From positions 1-40,008 of the forward strand of contig JAKUNN010000002.1 in NCBI GenBank assembly GCA_022451885.1: a DNA stretch of 40,008 nucleotides, read 5' to 3'. The position numbers were made by a program, and so were the translations under genes. This document shows, piece by piece, positions 9,111 to 18,016 of the stretch. The stretch is from Dehalococcoidia bacterium (GTDB lineage Bacteria; Chloroflexota; Dehalococcoidia; Tepidiformales; Tepidiformaceae). The notes beneath the pieces are model-generated. The model made no database searches, had not been told where the DNA came from, and saw nothing but the letters and a program-made list of their open reading frames with translations. Each line of letters begins with the position of its first letter. Within the stretch, counting starts at the first letter, position 1.

Positions 9111-10082
9111 ATGGAATTAACGAAGGACATCCTACTTGACCTACATAGAAGAATGGTAAGGATTCGGCATTTTGAAGATGAAGCAGGAAAGCTAAGTGAA
9201 TCTGGTCAAATGCCAGGAGCTCTACACCTTTACGTTGGGGAAGAAGCAGTAGCTGCTGGGGTTATGGTTCATCTTTCTGACGAGGATCAGATTACGAGCA
9301 CGCATCGAGGGCACGGGCACTTGGTAGCCAAAGGTGGCGATTTTAAACAAATGTATGCGGAGCTTTATGGGCGTTCAACTGGATACAACAAAGGTAAGGG
9401 CGGCAGTATGCATATCGCCAACGTCGATGCAGGAATGCTCGGTGCAAACGGGATTGTTGCTGCTGGTCCACCTATAGCTGTCGGTGCTGGCTTTTCTAAC
9501 AAGTATCGTGGTACTAAAAATGTTGCCGTACCTTTTTTTGGTGACGGTGCAACGAATGAAGGATCGTTTCATGAGGCTGCCAATATGGCAGCTGTCTGGA
9601 AACTACCGGTAGTATTTGTTTGTGAAAACAATGGCTATGGTGAATTTACGCCACAAGCCGAGCATCAAGCTATCAAGGACATTACGGATCGGGCTGCAGG
9701 TTATGGGATGCCAGGCATCCAAGCAGATGGCATGGATGCAATAGCCGTCTGGGAAGCAGCAGGGGAAGCAATTGAACGTGCTCGGAACGGTGAAGGACCA
9801 ACACTCTTGGAATGTAAAACTTACCGATACTATGACCACGTTGGCCGATCAGGGATCGGGCTTGAATACCGTTCAGATGAAGAACTGGACGAGTATCGCA
9901 AGGAAGATCCAATTCCAAAAATCGAAAAACACCTCATAGATAACAACGTGCTAACCGCTGATGAAATTCAGGCTGTCCATGATGGCATTCTTGCAGAAAT
10001 CGCAGAAGCGATTAAGTTCGCTGAAAACAGCCCGTTACCGGACCCGTCAACAGTTACAGAAGATGTTTACTACACGGGATAA
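9111..10082 (+). CDS. acoA: Thiamine-diphosphate-dependent dehydrogenase E1 alpha subunit (acetoin/pyruvate dehydrogenase type)
   Basis: GKGGSMHI, GANGIVAAGPPIAVGAGF, TPP-binding FFGDGATNEGSFHEAANMAAVWKLPVVFVCENN; SD TTGGAG before ATG 9111. The acetoin assignment is inferred from the AcoX-like neighbour. Confidence 0.93.
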   Translation: MELTKDILLDLHRRMVRIRHFEDEAGKLSESGQMPGALHLYVGEEAVAAGVMVHLSDEDQITSTHRGHGHLVAKGGDFKQMYAELYGRSTGYNKGKGGSMHIANVDAGMLGANGIVAAGPPIAVGAGFSNKYRGTKNVAVPFFGDGATNEGSFHEAANMAAVWKLPVVFVCENNGYGEFTPQAEHQAIKDITDRAAGYGMPGIQADGMDAIAVWEAAGEAIERARNGEGPTLLECKTYRYYDHVGRSGIGLEYRSDEELDEYRKEDPIPKIEKHLIDNNVLTADEIQAVHDGILAEIAEAIKFAENSPLPDPSTVTEDVYYTG

Positions 10083-10112
10083 ATATTTAGTTAAAAGTTA
10101 AAGGAGACAATT

Positions 10113-11117
10113 ATGACAGCAGAAGCAACTACAGAAGCACGACAACTTCCTTACATCCTAGCTATTACCGAAGGGGTTAGGCAGAGCCTTCAGGAATACG
10201 ACACTTCTTTCCTCGCAGGTGAAGATGTCGGTTTAGCAGGAAGCGTATTTCGTATTTATAAAGGTCTATATGCAGAATTTGGACCTGAGAGAGTAATTGA
10301 CTCACCAATTTCTGAAGCAGGATTGATAGGCCTTGGAGTTGGTGCAGGTGCGACCGGACTAAGGCCAATGATCGATATTATGTTTAGCGACTTCATTGGG
10401 GAATGTATGGATGAAATTGCTAATCAATTAGCAAAAACTCGCTATATGTTTGGCGGTAAAACAACGCTGCCAGTGACGGTCCTCACAATGGGAGGCGGGG
10501 GCATTAATCTTGCCGCACAGCACTCTCAAAGCCTCGAGGCCTGGTTATGCCACATCCCTGGGCTAAAGGTCATGATGCCTGCAACTCCACACGATGTGAA
10601 AGGCGCAATCATTGCGGCAAATCGTGATGAGAACCCTGTATTCGTGATTATGAATAAAGCTTCTCTAGGCATTACAGGTGAAGTACCTGAAGAACCTTAT
10701 GCAGTGAACATTGGTGAAGCCATCGTACGACGTGAAGGCTCTAATTTTACTATCGTTGCTATTGGTCGCATGATGCATGAAGCAATGACAGCAGCAGAAA
10801 TTTTGGAAAAAGACGGCATCGATGTCGAGGTAATTGATCCACTCACCTTACAACCACTAGATACCGAAACTATTCTTACCTCTGTAAGAAAAACGCATCG
10901 CGCATTGGTTGTACATGAGGCTGTCCGTTTTGGAGGAATAGGTGCAGAAATTGCTGCACAAATCCAAGAGAATGCTTTCGATGATCTAGATGCGCCGGTA
11001 GGACGAATAGGTGCACCATTTTCTCCCGTACCTTTCAGTCCGCCTTTAGAACAGGCCTATCTCCCTAACGCACAAAAAATTGCAGATGGGGTGAAAGACC
11101 TGATTGGACTGGACTAA
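10113..11117 (+). CDS. acoB: Dehydrogenase E1 beta subunit (acetoin/pyruvate dehydrogenase type)
   Basis: FLAGEDVGLAGSVFRIYKGLYAEFGPERVIDSPISEAGLIGLGVGAGATGLRPM; transketolase C-terminal LVVHEAVRFGGIGAEIAAQI. Confidence 0.94.
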   Translation: MTAEATTEARQLPYILAITEGVRQSLQEYDTSFLAGEDVGLAGSVFRIYKGLYAEFGPERVIDSPISEAGLIGLGVGAGATGLRPMIDIMFSDFIGECMDEIANQLAKTRYMFGGKTTLPVTVLTMGGGGINLAAQHSQSLEAWLCHIPGLKVMMPATPHDVKGAIIAANRDENPVFVIMNKASLGITGEVPEEPYAVNIGEAIVRREGSNFTIVAIGRMMHEAMTAAEILEKDGIDVEVIDPLTLQPLDTETILTSVRKTHRALVVHEAVRFGGIGAEIAAQIQENAFDDLDAPVGRIGAPFSPVPFSPPLEQAYLPNAQKIADGVKDLIGLD

Positions 11118-11120
11118 AAC

Positions 11121-12104
11121 TTGCCCGGCCCTGTCGGTATTGTTGCAAATCCTGCGTCCGGAAAAGACATCAGACGCTTAGTGGCTAGGGCCTCGGTTTT
11201 TGACAACCAAGAAAAGAGCGCGATAGTACGCCGCGTTTTGGTTGGTGCAATGGCTGCGGGAGCACGAGATTTTGCATATCTTCCAGATACTCACAATATC
11301 GCAGCTGAAGCAGCCCATGAGTTTAAAGACAAGGCCAATTTTACTGAAGTACAAATCACTCGTACTGCCTCAACTATGGACACTGTTTATGCAGCACAGG
11401 CCATGTTCGACATCGGCTGCTCAATTGTTCTGACTCTTGGCGGAGATGGCACAAACCGTGCCTTCGCAAAAGGTTGGCAAAATGTACCTCTCGTACCGAT
11501 TTCAACCGGTACAAATAATGTCTTTCCGGGGTTAGTAGAGGGAACAGTAGCAGGAGCTGCAGCAGGATTAATTGCTGCAGGAAAAATCGAACTTGCCAGT
11601 GTTTCAAATCAAGTCAAAGCAACAACAATTGAGATTGAGAATGAGGAAGATGACTTGGCTTTAGTTGATGCAGTTCTTGTCGAAGGAGGGTTTGTAGGGG
11701 CACGTGCAATATGGTCAAGTGAACAGTTGAAAACTGCAGTCCTTACAAGGGCTGAAGCTTCCGCCGTTGGACTTACTGCAATTGGGGGACTTATAAACCC
11801 GATAACTCAAAGTGACGATACAGCCTTAGTTATTCAATTCGGGCCAGATGGAGAACTCATTAATGCCCCCATAGCACCAGGCCTCTATGAACCCGTTCCT
11901 GTTATATCTACAGATGTAATAGAGTTCGGAGAAACTGTTACAGTGGAAGGACCAGGGGTACTTGCATTTGATGGTGAGAGAGAACGAGTGTTGCGAAAGG
12001 GACAAACCGCTAAACTCCAAGTAAATCGTAATGGCCCGCACGTTGTGGACGTTCATGCGACACTAACTAAAGCAGCCCATTTGGGTTTATTTTTGACAAA
12101 ATAG
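11121..12104 (+). CDS. acoX: ATP-NAD kinase / AcoX-like protein
   Basis: GIVANPASGKDIRRLVARA, LTLGGDGTNRAFAKG, PISTGTNNVFPG: NAD-kinase/AcoX family; embedded between E1beta and E2; TTG start 3 nt after the upstream stop. Confidence 0.85.
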   Translation: MPGPVGIVANPASGKDIRRLVARASVFDNQEKSAIVRRVLVGAMAAGARDFAYLPDTHNIAAEAAHEFKDKANFTEVQITRTASTMDTVYAAQAMFDIGCSIVLTLGGDGTNRAFAKGWQNVPLVPISTGTNNVFPGLVEGTVAGAAAGLIAAGKIELASVSNQVKATTIEIENEEDDLALVDAVLVEGGFVGARAIWSSEQLKTAVLTRAEASAVGLTAIGGLINPITQSDDTALVIQFGPDGELINAPIAPGLYEPVPVISTDVIEFGETVTVEGPGVLAFDGERERVLRKGQTAKLQVNRNGPHVVDVHATLTKAAHLGLFLTK

Positions 12105-12123
12105 AACGGGAGTGTGAGAACTA

Positions 12124-13506
12124 ATGCCAACTCAAGTGTATATGGCCAAACTAGGAATGACGATGACAGAAGGCACGGTCGCAGAATGGCTTGTAACTGA
12201 CGGTGGCTCCATAGAGGCAGGACAACCAATCTATCGAGTCGAGACCGAAAAAATAGATATGGAAATTGAGTCTGAAGATACAGGCACAGTACGTCACGTT
12301 GTACCAGCAGACACAACTCTCGAACCTGGCGATGTAGTAGCACTTATTTATAAAGAAGGAGAGGAAGTCCCCGATACTCTACCCGACGTACAGGATTCGA
12401 AATCTGAAGAAATAGCTGAGAATGAAGAAGTAACGATAGGGGAGAGCGCTCCGCAACAAGTCAGTAATGACACCTCTGAGCCAAAAGCCCAAAGTGAGGG
12501 AAAGCGAGTCCCCGCAACTCCTGCAGCACGAAAATTAGCGGAAAAACTTGGAGTAGATCTATCACTGATCACAGGCAGTGGCCCTCGTGGAAGAGTGACT
12601 GAAGCAGATGTACAATCGGCCTCCACCGTAGAAACACCAAAAACTACTACACGCGTTAATGCTTCGCCTGTTGCAAAACGACTTGCTAGTGAGCTGGGGG
12701 TAGATCTCAGTTTATTACAAGGAAGTGGAGCACGTGGACGAATTACAAAAGAGGATGTAGAGGCTGCAGCAAATACAACAACACCTTCCGTAAAGCAAGC
12801 CCCACAATCAGGACCACAGGCTGGAGAAACAGTACCTGTAAAAGGCATGCGAAAAGTCATAGCCCAAAGAATGTATGCCAGCCTGCAGGAAAGTGCTCAA
12901 CTCACCATGGATATGGAAGTAACTATGGACAATGCTGTTCAACTGAGAAACCAGTTAGTAGAAGAATGGGCACCTGAAGGAATAAAGCCTTCTTATACAG
13001 ATCTCGTGATGGCAGCAACAGCAAAAGCTTTGTTAGAGCACCCATTTGCAAATGCGACTTTCTCAGAAAAAGAAATCCAGTTGCTCACAGAAGTACATAT
13101 AGGTATGGCCGTAGCCTTAGAGGAGGGTCTTGTAGTACCAGTGATTCGCAATGTAGATCAATTAGCGCTCAAAGATATTGCCAAGGAATCCGCTCGCTTA
13201 GCCTCAGCCGCACGTGAAGGAAAATTAGGGATGGATGAAATGACTGGTGGAACTTTCACAGTCACTGCCTTAGGAATGTTCGGTGTGGATTCATTCACTC
13301 CAATTATTAATTCACCTGAGGTAGGAATACTTGGAGTTAACCGTATACGGGACAATACAAAATGGGATGGGGACAGACCTATCAAGCAACAAACAATGAC
13401 TCTCAGTCTCACTTGGGACCATAGAGCCCTTGATGGAGCTCCTGCGGCTCAATTCCTTGGAACGATAAAAAACTACCTGGAAGCCCCCTACCGCTTACTA
13501 ATTTAA
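12124..13506 (+). CDS. acoC: Dihydrolipoamide acyltransferase E2 with one lipoyl domain and two peripheral-subunit-binding domains
   Basis: Lipoyl domain VETEKIDMEIES; two PSBD-like segments (VPATPAARKLAEKLGVDLSLITGSGPRGRVTEADV and VNASPVAKRLASELGVDLSLLQGSGARGRITKEDV); catalytic WDHRALDGAPAAQFL. Confidence 0.95.
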   Translation: MPTQVYMAKLGMTMTEGTVAEWLVTDGGSIEAGQPIYRVETEKIDMEIESEDTGTVRHVVPADTTLEPGDVVALIYKEGEEVPDTLPDVQDSKSEEIAENEEVTIGESAPQQVSNDTSEPKAQSEGKRVPATPAARKLAEKLGVDLSLITGSGPRGRVTEADVQSASTVETPKTTTRVNASPVAKRLASELGVDLSLLQGSGARGRITKEDVEAAANTTTPSVKQAPQSGPQAGETVPVKGMRKVIAQRMYASLQESAQLTMDMEVTMDNAVQLRNQLVEEWAPEGIKPSYTDLVMAATAKALLEHPFANATFSEKEIQLLTEVHIGMAVALEEGLVVPVIRNVDQLALKDIAKESARLASAAREGKLGMDEMTGGTFTVTALGMFGVDSFTPIINSPEVGILGVNRIRDNTKWDGDRPIKQQTMTLSLTWDHRALDGAPAAQFLGTIKNYLEAPYRLLI

Positions 13507-13523
13507 AAAAATAAAGGATTGCT

Positions 13524-14924
13524 ATGGAATCACAACGTTTCGATATTGTAATAATTGGTGGAGGTCCTGGTGGCTACGTTTGTGCGATACGAGCTGCACA
13601 AGCAGGTTTGTCTGTAGCTCTCGTTGAACGTGAAAATCTAGGCGGAGTTTGCCTTAATTGGGGATGCATACCGACAAAGTCACTACTGCATACAGCTGAT
13701 CTTTATCGCGAAATCCAAGAGGCTGAGGCCTTCGGGATTTCCGCACAGAAAACTACATTTGATCTTGAGAAAGTTGTTCAGCACTCGAGGGCAGTTTCAG
13801 AACAACTAACAAACGGCGTAAAATTTTTGATGAAAAAAAATAAAGTGCAGGTTTTTGACGGAATTGGGCGACTAGACGGACCTGGGCGAGTGCTCATAAC
13901 AGCAGAAGATCAAACTGAAGTCACAATTGAAAGTAACGCAATTGTGATAGCAACCGGAGCACGCGCACGCTCTCTTCCTAACATTGAACCGGATGGCGAA
14001 CTTATTTGGACATATAGGGAAGCTATGGTTCCGAAAGAATTACCGAAAAAGCTCCTGGTGATAGGTTCAGGAGCAATAGGAGCAGAATTTGCTTCTTTTT
14101 ACAATGCACTTGGCTCAGACGTAACAATCGTCGAAGTTCTTCCCCAGATATTACCGGTTGAAGACACAGAAGTTTCCGAATTTGTCCGAAATGAATTCGA
14201 GGGACGTGGCATAACAATTATGACTGCAACGAGAGTTGAAAGTCTTACTAGCACTAAAAAAGGTCTGGTAGCAAAGATTTCTTCCGAAAATGGTAGCGAG
14301 GAAAATATTTTTGATCGAGCGATTTTAGCAGTTGGTGTCACTGGTAATGTGGAAAACTTGGGCTTAGAAACAACATCAGTGACAACAGAAAAAGGTTCGA
14401 TCGTAGTGAATGAGTGGTTAGAAACAGAAGAGGAAGGTATTTACGCAATTGGGGACGTTGCTGGTGCACCTCTACTAGCACATAAAGCAATGCACGAGGG
14501 TGTGTTCTGTGCTGAACAAATAGCTGGCATTGATCATGCGCAACCAATGCAAAAAAGCCGCGTTCCTGGATGCACATACTGCCACCCACAAGTCGCGAGC
14601 GTTGGTCTAACAGAGCGTGCTGCAAGTGAAGCTGGGCATAAATTACGAATTGGGAAATTTCCACTCATGGGGAATGGCAAAGCAATCGCAATTGGAGATA
14701 CCGCTGGCTTTGTGAAAACTATTTTCAATGCAGACACAGGTGAATTAATTGGTGCGCACCTCGTAGGACCAAATGTCACTGAAATGGTTCAAGGTTTTGT
14801 TTTAGCAATGGGACTTGAAACCACGGAAACCGAATTGATGGAAACAATTTTCCCACACCCTACTGTCTCCGAAGCAATGCATGAATCAATTCTTGACGCC
14901 TATGGCCAAGCACTTCACATCTAG
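13524..14924 (+). CDS. lpdA: Dihydrolipoyl dehydrogenase (E3)
   Basis: FDIVIIGGGPGGYVCAIRAAQAG, redox-active GGVCLNWGCIPTKSLL, AIGDVAGAPLLAHKAMHEG, HPTVSEAMHE. Confidence 0.97.
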   Translation: MESQRFDIVIIGGGPGGYVCAIRAAQAGLSVALVERENLGGVCLNWGCIPTKSLLHTADLYREIQEAEAFGISAQKTTFDLEKVVQHSRAVSEQLTNGVKFLMKKNKVQVFDGIGRLDGPGRVLITAEDQTEVTIESNAIVIATGARARSLPNIEPDGELIWTYREAMVPKELPKKLLVIGSGAIGAEFASFYNALGSDVTIVEVLPQILPVEDTEVSEFVRNEFEGRGITIMTATRVESLTSTKKGLVAKISSENGSEENIFDRAILAVGVTGNVENLGLETTSVTTEKGSIVVNEWLETEEEGIYAIGDVAGAPLLAHKAMHEGVFCAEQIAGIDHAQPMQKSRVPGCTYCHPQVASVGLTERAASEAGHKLRIGKFPLMGNGKAIAIGDTAGFVKTIFNADTGELIGAHLVGPNVTEMVQGFVLAMGLETTETELMETIFPHPTVSEAMHESILDAYGQALHI

Positions 14925-14948
14925 TTGCACTGGGCACAGGTATTGACT

Positions 14949-15473
14949 ATGGCCGATCTTATCGATCATTTAAAAAAGCTCGCATCATCAGGTAATGATT
15001 CCCAAGAAGTTTTAAAAATTGCTGAAGAATTACTGTCAGGTGGAATAATGCTAGAAACCGAACTAGCTGATCCCGATGGAACAATCGAATCGGTAAAGAC
15101 AGAAACAGAACGCATGCACAGAGAGGTTCAGTCTGGGATGCGCAGATTCCCAGGAAGTGCAGCCGGAGGATTTCACAGATCAGATCTTGATCCACGAGCC
15201 ATGGCAACCCTTGCAACCTTGGCATATGCAAGAAAAGGGGGTATTTATGAACTGCAGGAATTAATCGATTTATTAAAAAAAGGAGATATTCCACACGAAT
15301 GGTTTATCCGTGAAGCGGTACGTTTACGAACCCTTTTTATTATCCTGCCAATGTTAATCCTTGAGATGGAAACTTCAGGACTACACCCTGCTGATTTTGC
15401 AGAAAAAGTTACAGCAGCAGCTAAAAGAATCGGAAGTGTACACATACCAAAAATAATTGCCCCAAATAATTAA
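14949..15473 (+). CDS. Conserved-looking hypothetical protein at the end of the E1/E2/E3 operon
   Basis: Tightly packed ORF; likely ATG at 14949 (MADLIDHLKKLASSGNDSQEV...). No family recognised from sequence alone. Confidence 0.7.
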   Translation: MADLIDHLKKLASSGNDSQEVLKIAEELLSGGIMLETELADPDGTIESVKTETERMHREVQSGMRRFPGSAAGGFHRSDLDPRAMATLATLAYARKGGIYELQELIDLLKKGDIPHEWFIREAVRLRTLFIILPMLILEMETSGLHPADFAEKVTAAAKRIGSVHIPKIIAPNN

Positions 15474-15512
15474 GGCCTTGCGGTACTACTAACAAAAAAC
15501 GAGAATGACAAC

Positions 15513-16013
15513 ATGAGCTGGCTAACAAAAGAACAGAGTGAATATCCTTACGATGACGTATTAGGCATAAGGCCAGAGTTACGAGACCTTTATCGCAACT
15601 TTTATGGAAAACTCTGGGACGATGAACTAGTACCAGTAAACCTGCTTGAATTATGTCGCTTACGTATTGCCCAAATACACGAATGTGATACCGAATGGGA
15701 AGTTAGGCACTCAGAAGCAGGAATCAGTGATGAACAAATTCAAAAACTTCAAAACTGGGAAGGCAACCAACTGTTTTCCCCTGTTGAACAGGCAGTATTG
15801 AGATTCGCTGAAAAAATGCCTTGGCAACATCATGAAATTACAGATAAAGATTTCGAAACAATGCGTGCCCACCTAAGTGAACCTGAGGTAGTAGCGCTCA
15901 CAGTTGCATGTGGCTTGTTTGATGCAAATTGCAGACTACGCATCGCTCTTTCGGTTAAACAAGGAAAAAAAGAAACAAAAGCACCAGCAGGTGCTGAACA
16001 AGCAATACGATGA
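15513..16013 (+). CDS. Carboxymuconolactone decarboxylase (CMD)/AhpD-like family protein
   Basis: LYRNFYGKLWDDELVPVNLLELCRLRIAQIHECDTEWEVRHSEAGISDEQIQKL is the CMD/AhpD core; the usual CxxC position reads C-D-T-E. Confidence 0.85.
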   Translation: MSWLTKEQSEYPYDDVLGIRPELRDLYRNFYGKLWDDELVPVNLLELCRLRIAQIHECDTEWEVRHSEAGISDEQIQKLQNWEGNQLFSPVEQAVLRFAEKMPWQHHEITDKDFETMRAHLSEPEVVALTVACGLFDANCRLRIALSVKQGKKETKAPAGAEQAIR

Positions 16014-16022
16014 GGAGAAAAC

Positions 16023-16544
16023 ATGTCTACAAAACCACGAGTTAGTTCGGCAATCCCTGAACAAACACCCAACTTTGGTTCAGCACTGGCACATCAGCCT
16101 GGCTTAGCAGAAGCTTTTGGGAAACTATATGCAACATTTTGGGGATCTAACGAGCTAGACCATCGAACAAAAGAAATTACACGAATGAGGAATGCCCGCG
16201 TTACTGACTGCGGATTCTGAAAACAAGTACGCTTCGCCGTGGCGCGTGAGCAAGGATTAACTGAAGAACATGTCGAACAGATAGATGATGGCTACGAGAC
16301 TTCAACGCTATCTGAACGCGATAAAACTGCGCTACAACTAACCGATGCCATAGTCGGGGATCCTAGGCAAGTGCCCGAATCATTGCAAAAGCAGCTCCGT
16401 GATCATTTCAGCGATCCCCAAATTGTAGAAATGTCTCTAGGTGTAGGACTATTTTTAGCTCTTTCAAAAGTCCTGATTTCCCTTGGACTAGAACCTGAAG
16501 AAATGGATATAGCCATAACACCAACACCAGGAAGTGCCAACTAA
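16023..16544 (+). CDS. Candidate selenoprotein: CMD/AhpD-like protein with CxxU redox motif (in-frame TGA at 16218-16220 read as selenocysteine)
   Basis: Frames 16023-16220 and 16239-16544 are the same frame and join without other stops: ...EITRMRNARVTDCGF-U-KQVRFAVAREQGLTEEHVEQ.... Aligns without gaps to the upstream paralog ELCRLRIAQIHECDTEWEVR; the TGA sits at the second Cys of the family CxxC motif. SD AGGAG before ATG 16023. Confidence 0.78.
16228..16248 (+). promoter_or_regulatory. Putative bacterial SECIS element downstream of the in-frame TGA
   Basis: Predicted by eye: T228-G248, A229-T247, C230-G246, G231-C245, bulge CTT (232-234), C235-G244, G236-C243, C237-G242, apical loop CGTG (238-241), 17 nt after TGA. 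Confidence 0.5.
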
Positions 16545-16628
16545 ATTTATCTGCTGTTTGACATGTTAGAAACAGACTGGCAGCATCATTGTGTACAAAC
16601 GACAGAAAACCACAAAACGGAGATAATT

Positions 16629-17954
16629 ATGGTCACAGAGTCACGACTTTCAGGAACACCTATGGAAAAGGCGCCAGAGCCAGAATTAGGTACAGAACTG
16701 ATTCCAGCTGAACGCTATACCTCAGAGGAATACAGGCAACTTGAATGGGATCGTATGTGGACAAAGGTCTGGAATTGGGCTGGCCGTCTGCAGGATATCC
16801 CAAACCCTGGTGATTATTTCACCTTTGAACTAGGTAGTGAGTCGATTCTTATCGTCCGTGAAACCGAAGATAAAATACGTGCTTTCTATAACGTTTGCCC
16901 ACATCGTGGAAACCAGATTCGTAACGCTGGTATCGGTCATGCTGAAACATTCCAGTGTGCTTACCATTTCTTTGAGTTTGACCTTCAGGGTCACCTCGTT
17001 TGTGTACCAGATGAGTACACATTCACCCAGGGCGTACCAACAGAAACCGGTTTGGTAGAACTTCCATGTGATACATGGGGCGGCACCGTTTGGATTAACA
17101 TGAATGAGGATTGTGAATCTCTAGAAGAATTCCTCGGTGTTATCCCTGAACACCTAGACCCATATCATTTCGAAGATATGTATATGGTTCAGGATAGAAC
17201 AATTGAATGGGATACAAACTGGAAAGCTTCAGTAGATGCATTCAATGAGGTTTACCACGTCCAGGGTATTCATCCACAAATTCTTGAATCACTCGATGAT
17301 ATCAATGTACAGATCGACCTCTATGAACGACATAATCGCTATCTCGTCCCCTTCGGTTTGGTAAGTCCTCGCTATCCAAATCAGGATGAAATAACAAGTT
17401 CCCTTAAAGGGATGATGCTTACAGCTGGTATTGATCCAGAAACATTTGATGGCAACATGGCAGACGTTCGTCCCGCTATGCAAAAGGCAACAAGAGAGAA
17501 AGCCGAAGCTGCTGGTATGGATTTCTCAGACTTGAATGATGATCAGATGACGGACGACTACCACTACTACATCTTCCCAAATCTGACCTTCAATACCCAC
17601 GCAGGTGGATTTATGATGTTTCGACAGCGCCCACATCCAACTGATCCCAATAAAATGTTCTATGACCTGCAGAACTTTGCACTCATTCCTGCCGTGGTTC
17701 CGCACAATGGTGCAGATGCAGATGCTGGACAAAGAAGTAGTGTTGAGCCTCCCCCAAGACCAAAACACGAAACCTATAAACATGGCGAAGTCTCGTTAGG
17801 ACTAGGTTTAGATCAAGATTCATACAATCTGCCAAGGGTGCAGAGAGGGATGGGCTCAAAAGCGTATAAGGGCTTATTGATTAACTATCGAGAACGTCGC
17901 ATCCGACACATGCACAAAACTCTTGATGATTATATCGAGGGACCTGACCGCTAA
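16629..17954 (+). CDS. Rieske non-heme iron aromatic-ring-hydroxylating-type oxygenase, alpha subunit
   Basis: Rieske motif CPHRGNQIRNAGIGHAETFQCAYHFFEFD; mononuclear iron motif NEVYHVQGIHPQ. Start MVTESRLSG at 16629 with upstream GGAG is preferred over 16563. Confidence 0.92.
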   Translation: MVTESRLSGTPMEKAPEPELGTELIPAERYTSEEYRQLEWDRMWTKVWNWAGRLQDIPNPGDYFTFELGSESILIVRETEDKIRAFYNVCPHRGNQIRNAGIGHAETFQCAYHFFEFDLQGHLVCVPDEYTFTQGVPTETGLVELPCDTWGGTVWINMNEDCESLEEFLGVIPEHLDPYHFEDMYMVQDRTIEWDTNWKASVDAFNEVYHVQGIHPQILESLDDINVQIDLYERHNRYLVPFGLVSPRYPNQDEITSSLKGMMLTAGIDPETFDGNMADVRPAMQKATREKAEAAGMDFSDLNDDQMTDDYHYYIFPNLTFNTHAGGFMMFRQRPHPTDPNKMFYDLQNFALIPAVVPHNGADADAGQRSSVEPPPRPKHETYKHGEVSLGLGLDQDSYNLPRVQRGMGSKAYKGLLINYRERRIRHMHKTLDDYIEGPDR

Positions 17955-18016
17955 ATGAAACAACCTATACACTAATAGGGCTGTGCCGATATAGGTTTAC
18001 GCTGAAAGGAATACTA

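Noticed and set aside
16011-16022. TGA at the end of the first CMD gene as a second Sec codon (reading TGA GGA GAA AAC ATG in frame into the second CMD gene)
   Set aside because: The first protein is already full length relative to the CMD family, the TGA is not in a redox motif, and the following GGAG is the expected SD for the next ATG.
16218-16220. TGA decoded as Trp/Gly through a variant genetic code
   Set aside because: Several other genes in the window terminate with TGA at family-typical ends, so global reassignment is unlikely.
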